In this document: one piece after another, positions 14,755 to 18,780 of the stretch
Numbering within the stretch: the stretch's first letter is position 1
Layout: every line of letters begins with the position of its first letter
DNA from: Lachnospiraceae bacterium
GTDB taxonomy: Bacteria > Bacillota > Clostridia > Lachnospirales > Lachnospiraceae
DNA: 18,780 nucleotides
Direction of reading: 5' to 3'
NCBI GenBank assembly: GCA_900755865.1
Contig: CAAEHZ010000224.1
Coordinates: forward strand, 1 to 18,780
Notes under the pieces: model-generated
Databases searched by the model: none
What the model was told of the DNA's origin: nothing
What the model saw: the letters and a program-made list of their open reading frames with translations, nothing else
Made by a program: the position numbers and the translations under genes

Positions 14755-16401
14755 ATGAGAAAATTAAAGACAAAGGCAGCAGCGGTATTTCTTACCGGAG
14801 TGATGGTGGCAGCAACATTGACAGGATGCGGTTCCTCTTCCAAGGAGGCAGAGGGCAAGGTAGTAACTATCTGCAAGCAGTCAGCAATTACGGATATGGA
14901 CCCTCAGGTAACGGGCATGACGAATAATATGGAAATGGTATCCGCTACCGTAGAAGGACTTTACAAAATGTCTGCGAATGGCACGGCAGTTCCCGGCATG
15001 GCAGCCTCTACGGAGGTAAGTGAGGACGGACTTACCTGGACCTTTACTATCCGGGATGATGCGAAATGGACAAATGGGGATCCGGTGACAGCCTATGATT
15101 TTGAATATGGCTTCAAGCGTTCCTGTAATCCGGAACTGGACAACGGTGACAATAACAATGATTTGATGATTACACTGGGAGTTGTAAATGCTTCCGAGAT
15201 TTATAACGGAGAGAAGGACTATACAGAGCTTGGAGTAGAAGCCACGGATGAGCATACCTTTGTCATCCATCTGACCCACAGTGTACCTTATTTTACAGAC
15301 TTTCTGACATACAGCCGGTTTTCTCCCATGAATCAGAAGTTCTGTGAGGAGAAGGGGGCAGAATTTGCACAGGGCTCTGAAAACTGTATTGCCAACGGCC
15401 CCTATTATATTGATGAGTGGGAGCTGGAAGCGAATACCTGGGCTTTGAAGAAGAATCCAAATTATTATGATGCAGCAAATGTAAAGGTGGATACCATTGA
15501 ATTTCAGGTGATTGAGGATACCCAGCAGGCAGCTCTGGCATTTGAAAACGGAGATGTGGACTTTACCTGTATCAGCGGAGAACAGGTAGAACTCTGGACG
15601 GGCAAGGAGGAGTTCCATCAGGCAGAATACGGCGTTATAAGCTTTATTTTCCCGAACATGGCAAATGAATATCTGGGAAATGACAATATCCGTAAGGCAC
15701 TTTCCTATTCCATTGACAGAGAAACTCTTTGCAATACGGTATTGAAGGATGGCTCCATTCCCGCAAACTATATGACAGCAAAGGGACTTTCCTTTAATGA
15801 AGCAGGTGTTGATTTCAGGGATTATACCGGAACGGAATATCAGAAATATGACCCGGAAAAGGCACTGGAATACTGGAACGAGGGCTTAAAGGAGCTTGGT
15901 GTGGATTCTGTCGAACTGACCTATACAACCTCTGATGCGGAAACGGCATCTGCAATCGCAGTATTTTTACAGAACCGCTGGGAAACCAATCTTCCCGGTC
16001 TGACGATTAATATTCGTTCCGTACCCAGCAAGCAGCGTTATGAGGAGCTGTTCTCAGGCGATTATGAGATGACCAGTGTAGGCTGGGAGTCCAACTATCC
16101 TGACCCCTTAAACCATCTGGAACTGTTCAAAATCGGCGGCGCCTGCAACTTAAACGGCTATGACAGCGAAGAGTACACAGACATTATCACCCGTGCAACC
16201 TCCGGCGATTTGTTAGGGAACTTTGATGAGAGGTGGAATGAACTTTCCAGAGCAGAAAAGATTCTGCTGGAGGATGACTGTGCCATTTATCCTACATATC
16301 AGAACGGTGTGAGCTACCTGCTGAATACAAAAGTAACAGGACTTGCACATCATATCTGGGGAGCAGAATTTACCTATGCTGATTTGGATGTGGCAAAGTA
16401 G
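14755..16401 (+). CDS. Oligopeptide ABC transporter, substrate-binding lipoprotein 2
   Basis: A 548-residue family 5 peptide-binding lipoprotein, last gene of the operon. The signal peptide ends in the lipobox LTGC with anchoring Cys25, followed by GSSSKEAEGK. The family signature DGLTWTFTIRDDAKWTNGD and the following VTAYDFEYG are present. It parallels SBP1 along its length but differs in many positions, so the two may recognise different peptides for one permease. The ATG at 14755 follows AGGAGG (14744-14749) by five bases; the frame is open upstream to a GTG right after oppF, but that gives no signal peptide at the N-terminus and has no ribosome site. A terminator follows at 16435. Confidence 0.92.
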   Translation: MRKLKTKAAAVFLTGVMVAATLTGCGSSSKEAEGKVVTICKQSAITDMDPQVTGMTNNMEMVSATVEGLYKMSANGTAVPGMAASTEVSEDGLTWTFTIRDDAKWTNGDPVTAYDFEYGFKRSCNPELDNGDNNNDLMITLGVVNASEIYNGEKDYTELGVEATDEHTFVIHLTHSVPYFTDFLTYSRFSPMNQKFCEEKGAEFAQGSENCIANGPYYIDEWELEANTWALKKNPNYYDAANVKVDTIEFQVIEDTQQAALAFENGDVDFTCISGEQVELWTGKEEFHQAEYGVISFIFPNMANEYLGNDNIRKALSYSIDRETLCNTVLKDGSIPANYMTAKGLSFNEAGVDFRDYTGTEYQKYDPEKALEYWNEGLKELGVDSVELTYTTSDAETASAIAVFLQNRWETNLPGLTINIRSVPSKQRYEELFSGDYEMTSVGWESNYPDPLNHLELFKIGGACNLNGYDSEEYTDIITRATSGDLLGNFDERWNELSRAEKILLEDDCAIYPTYQNGVSYLLNTKVTGLAHHIWGAEFTYADLDVAK

Positions 16402-16434
16402 GGAATAAAAAGTAAATAAGCAGCATAAGGACAG

Positions 16435-16481
16435 AATCCCTGCCTTAATTCTGGTATATCAGGATTGGGGCAGGGATTTTC
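16435..16481 (+). terminator. Terminator of the oligopeptide transporter operon
   Basis: AATCCCTGCC (16435-16444) and GGCAGGGATT (16469-16478) form a perfect 10-bp stem. A smaller internal stem AATTCTG/CAGGATT with one wobble lies within it, and the structure is followed by TTTTC. Its U-run is short, so read-through into the repeat array is conceivable. Confidence 0.8.
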
Positions 16482-16483
16482 TA

Positions 16484-17166
16484 TGTCAGGCAGGACTATA
16501 TACTTGAGGAAGCTGGAGAAAGAGGGTATGGAGAAGAGGAAAGGGTGCAATATACCCAGGGGAACCGGCGGGAGAGGGTATGGGAGAGAAAAGGAGAGCT
16601 GTATGCCCAAGGGAACCGGTGCAAGAGGGTATAAGAGAGAAGGAAAAGGCTATATACCCAAGGAAGGCCAGTGGGAGAGGGTATAAGAGAGAAGGAAAAG
16701 GCTGTATACCCAAGGAGGCCAGAGGGAGAGGGTATAAGAGAGAAGGAAAAGGCTGTATACCCAAGAAGGCCAGTGGGAGAGGGTATGGAGAAGAGGAAGG
16801 GTGCAATATACCCAAGAAGGCCAGAGGGAGAGGGTATAAGAGAGAAGGAAAAGGCTGTATACCCAAGAAGGTCAGAGGGAGAGGGTATGGGAGAGAAAAG
16901 GAGAGCTGTATGCCCAAGGGAACCGGTGCAAGAGGGTATAAGAGAGAAGGAAAAGGCTGTATACCCAAGGGGGCCAGTGGGAGAGGGTATAAGAGAGAAG
17001 GAAAAGGCTGTATACCCAAGGAGGTCAGTGCAAGAGGGCATAAGAGAGAAGGAAAAGGCTGTATACCCAAGAAAGGCCAGTGAGAGAGGGTATGGAGGAG
17101 AGGAAGGGTGCAATATACCCAAGGGAGGCGGAGAAAGAGGGTATGGAGGCAAAGAAAAGAACACAG
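16484..17166. repeat. 51-bp tandem repeat array, twelve full units plus degenerate ends
   Basis: Unit starts (AGGGTAT, or AGGGCAT once) fall at 16523, 16575, 16626, 16678, 16729, 16780, 16831, 16882, 16933, 16984, 17035, 17087 and 17138 (the last partial). Units are 51 bp, three are 52. A decayed unit precedes the first. Three unit classes occur in the order A B C C C A C B C C C A, so the block B-C-C-C-A is present twice, and the two B units are identical. Each unit has GGGTATA and TATACCC as inverted arms separated by about 19 purine-rich bases, and the arms can also pair with the neighbouring unit. The plus strand is strongly purine-rich. There are no unique spacers. It fills the 850-bp gap between opp and amt, bounded by terminators; I see no gene in it. 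Confidence 0.93.
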
Positions 17167-17167
17167 A

Positions 17168-17201
17168 ATAAAAACGGAACCACCATTAGGCGGTTCCGTT
17201 T
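17168..17201 (-). terminator. Terminator of the ammonium transporter gene, possibly bidirectional
   Basis: AAACGGAACC (17172-17181) and GGTTCCGTTT (17192-17201) form a perfect 10-bp stem that continues past a mismatch into CC/GG around ATTA. On the minus strand it is followed by TTTTTATTC. It sits at the edge of the repeat array, insulating it from minus-strand transcription. Confidence 0.88.
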
Positions 17202-17251
17202 AGCAATTCAGTAATTCAGCGATATAGCCGCAATGACTTTATTCAGCACTT

Positions 17252-18780
17252 TTACTCATCATTTCCTTGCATGGCATCATAGCCCTGCTCGCCGGTTCTT
17301 ATCTTTACGGCATTATCCATATGGGAGATAAAGATTTTTCCATCGCCGATATGCCCGGTGTAGAGTACCCGTCTTGCGGCATTTACCACATCATTGACAG
17401 GAACCTTGGCAAGAACAATTTCAACCCTTATTTTGGGAAGAAGCTGCATATCCATTTCGGTGCCTCGGTAAAACTCCTGCTGTCCTTTTTGGATACCGCA
17501 TCCAAATACCTGTGTGACAGTCATACCGGTGACACCGACCTCGTTCAGTGCGTTTTTCAAGGCTTCAAAGCGCTCCTGCTTCATAATGATTTCCACCTTT
17601 GGCAGAGGATTGCTGTCGGGGCTTACGGCGTAATCTACAGGGACAGCAGCCTCCAGAGAAACCGGCTTATCGGCGTTGTCCGGAAGAATGCTTTCCTTAT
17701 AATCGGAAAGGATGCCGCTGGTAATCAGGGTGGATACTGCAAAATCAGGATAAGCACTGACAAGTCCGTGGGCTGCCATATCCAGACCTGCAATTTCCTC
17801 CTTTGCGGAAACCCGGATGTCCAAAGTGTTCTTTAAAAGAAGGAGTGTAAGGGAAATAACAAGTGCGGTCCAGGCGATGACGCTGACAGCACCCAAAAGC
17901 TGGATTCCAAGCTGTCGGAAGCCGCCGCCGTAAAATAATCCCGTATCCAGAGAAAGAAGTCCGGTCAGGAGAGTTCCCACAAAACCCATGACACCATGAA
18001 CGGAAACGGCGCCAACCGGGTCGTCTATATGCAGCTTTTTGTCTACCAGCTCCAGAGAGGGAACAAGGAGTGCTCCCGCAAGGATGCCGATTAAGGCTGC
18101 GCCAACAGGTTCGATATAGGCACAGCAGCCGGTGCTGATAACAAGACCAGCAAGAGCACCATTGATTGTCATGGAAATATCGGACTTTCCGTATCTTGCC
18201 CTTGTAATCAGCATTACCGTGCAGGTGGAAAAGGCAGCGGAGAGATTTACGTTGACAAAAATGGAAGCAGCCGTCTGAATCTGGGTGCCTTCCATGGATT
18301 TTGTGGAGGCACCGCAGAAGCCAAACCATCCCATCCAGAGAATAAAGATACCAAGGGCAGCCAGAGGAAGGTTGTGCCCCGGCATTGCCTTGGAGTTTCC
18401 CTTGCTGTCATATTTTCCAATACGGGGGCCGAGTACCAGAGCACCAATCAGGGCTGCGGTTCCACCGGCAAGATGTACGGCGCTGGAACCGGCGAAATCC
18501 TGAAAGCCGAGAGAGGAAAGCCAGCCGCCGCCCCAAATCCAGTGCCCTGTAACCGGGTAGGCGATAAGGGCAATCACGGCACAGAGGATACAGTAGCTTT
18601 CAAATTTTGTACGCTCCGCCATAGCACCGGAAACGATGGTAGCAGAGGTAGCACAAAAGACCGTCTGGAAGATAAAAAAGGCAGAAAAAGGAATCCCTGC
18701 AGGGAGAATATGGGAGTAATCCAGACTGCTGGTAAGATCCAGCCACCCGAAAAAGCCATTTCCTTTTCCAAACATGATAC
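17252..18780 (-). CDS. amt: Ammonium transporter fused to a C-terminal PII domain (5' end outside the window)
   Basis: At least 507 residues are visible; the N-terminal part with the first membrane helices lies beyond the window, and the ATG at 18775 is probably internal. Numbering from that Met, residues 1-325 are an Amt/Mep channel. They include Asp93 and His101 (DFAGSSAVHLAGG) and the second pore histidine His260 (SVHGVMG), so the twin-His pore is intact. A linker (about 330-390) leads to a complete PII domain, 391-500, with MTVTQVFGCG, the T-loop QKGQQEFYRGTE and TGHIGDGKIF, the ATP/2-oxoglutarate-binding B-loop. Free PII proteins block Amt in trans, so here the gate appears covalently tethered. 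The T-loop position of the classic uridylylated tyrosine is Met441, so modification there is not possible. A terminator lies downstream. Confidence 0.93.
   Translation of the reverse strand, partial: IMFGKGNGFFGWLDLTSSLDYSHILPAGIPFSAFFIFQTVFCATSATIVSGAMAERTKFESYCILCAVIALIAYPVTGHWIWGGGWLSSLGFQDFAGSSAVHLAGGTAALIGALVLGPRIGKYDSKGNSKAMPGHNLPLAALGIFILWMGWFGFCGASTKSMEGTQIQTAASIFVNVNLSAAFSTCTVMLITRARYGKSDISMTINGALAGLVISTGCCAYIEPVGAALIGILAGALLVPSLELVDKKLHIDDPVGAVSVHGVMGFVGTLLTGLLSLDTGLFYGGGFRQLGIQLLGAVSVIAWTALVISLTLLLLKNTLDIRVSAKEEIAGLDMAAHGLVSAYPDFAVSTLITSGILSDYKESILPDNADKPVSLEAAVPVDYAVSPDSNPLPKVEIIMKQERFEALKNALNEVGVTGMTVTQVFGCGIQKGQQEFYRGTEMDMQLLPKIRVEIVLAKVPVNDVVNAARRVLYTGHIGDGKIFISHMDNAVKIRTGEQGYDAMQGNDE

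Noticed and set aside
16496..17164. Minus-strand 222-residue repetitive hydrophobic protein and the overlapping plus-strand repeat proteins
   Set aside because: Start codon without ribosome site (GTG on minus), all minus frames equally open, and 52-bp units break the frames; best explained by repeat periodicity.
16484..17166. CRISPR array
   Set aside because: The 51-bp units are directly contiguous with no unique spacers and no cas genes nearby; the inverted arms are inside each unit.

Overview
The window looks like a chromosomal segment of a low-to-mid GC Firmicute, most likely a gut Lachnospiraceae-type clostridium. This rests on strong AGGAGG ribosome sites, sigma-A type promoters, a split transketolase, M29 aminopeptidases, a clostridial Rpn-type nuclease relic and the OppABCDF arrangement. 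The genus cannot be named from the sequence alone.

Layout. (1) 1-2891, plus strand: the 3' end of an unidentified gene (possibly an FGGY sugar kinase), araD (L-ribulose-5-phosphate 4-epimerase) and a two-subunit transketolase, closed by a strong terminator. Together these carry L-ribulose-5-phosphate to xylulose-5-phosphate and into the non-oxidative pentose phosphate pathway. (2) 2892-3130: a 138-bp element with nested inverted repeats, then a promoter with an operator-like palindrome. (3) 3131-4464: a stand-alone M29 aminopeptidase with its own terminator. (4) 4569-5286: a broken Rpn/YhgA-type nuclease gene with an internal deletion. (5) 5318-8655, minus strand: a three-gene operon of a second M29 aminopeptidase and two diverged tandem DUF4438 proteins. 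(6) 8713-16481, plus strand: a complete oligopeptide ABC transporter with two substrate-binding lipoproteins (SBP1, OppB, OppC, OppD, OppF, SBP2), divergent from region 5 across about 310 bp holding both promoters. (7) 16484-17166: an array of twelve-plus tandem 51-bp repeats with internal inverted repeats and a higher-order duplication. (8) 17172-18780, minus strand: an ammonium transporter fused to a C-terminal PII domain, cut by the window end.

The central theme is peptide use: the Opp system imports oligopeptides, and the aminopeptidases presumably trim them. The two DUF4438 proteins, of unknown biochemistry, are embedded in the same unit. The ammonium transporter-PII protein adds a nitrogen theme, although it is separated by the repeat array.

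The best candidates for something undescribed are the M29-DUF4438-DUF4438 operon facing opp, related inverted repeats in three non-coding regions, and the 51-bp repeat array. All assignments come from reading motifs and gene order. No database search was possible.
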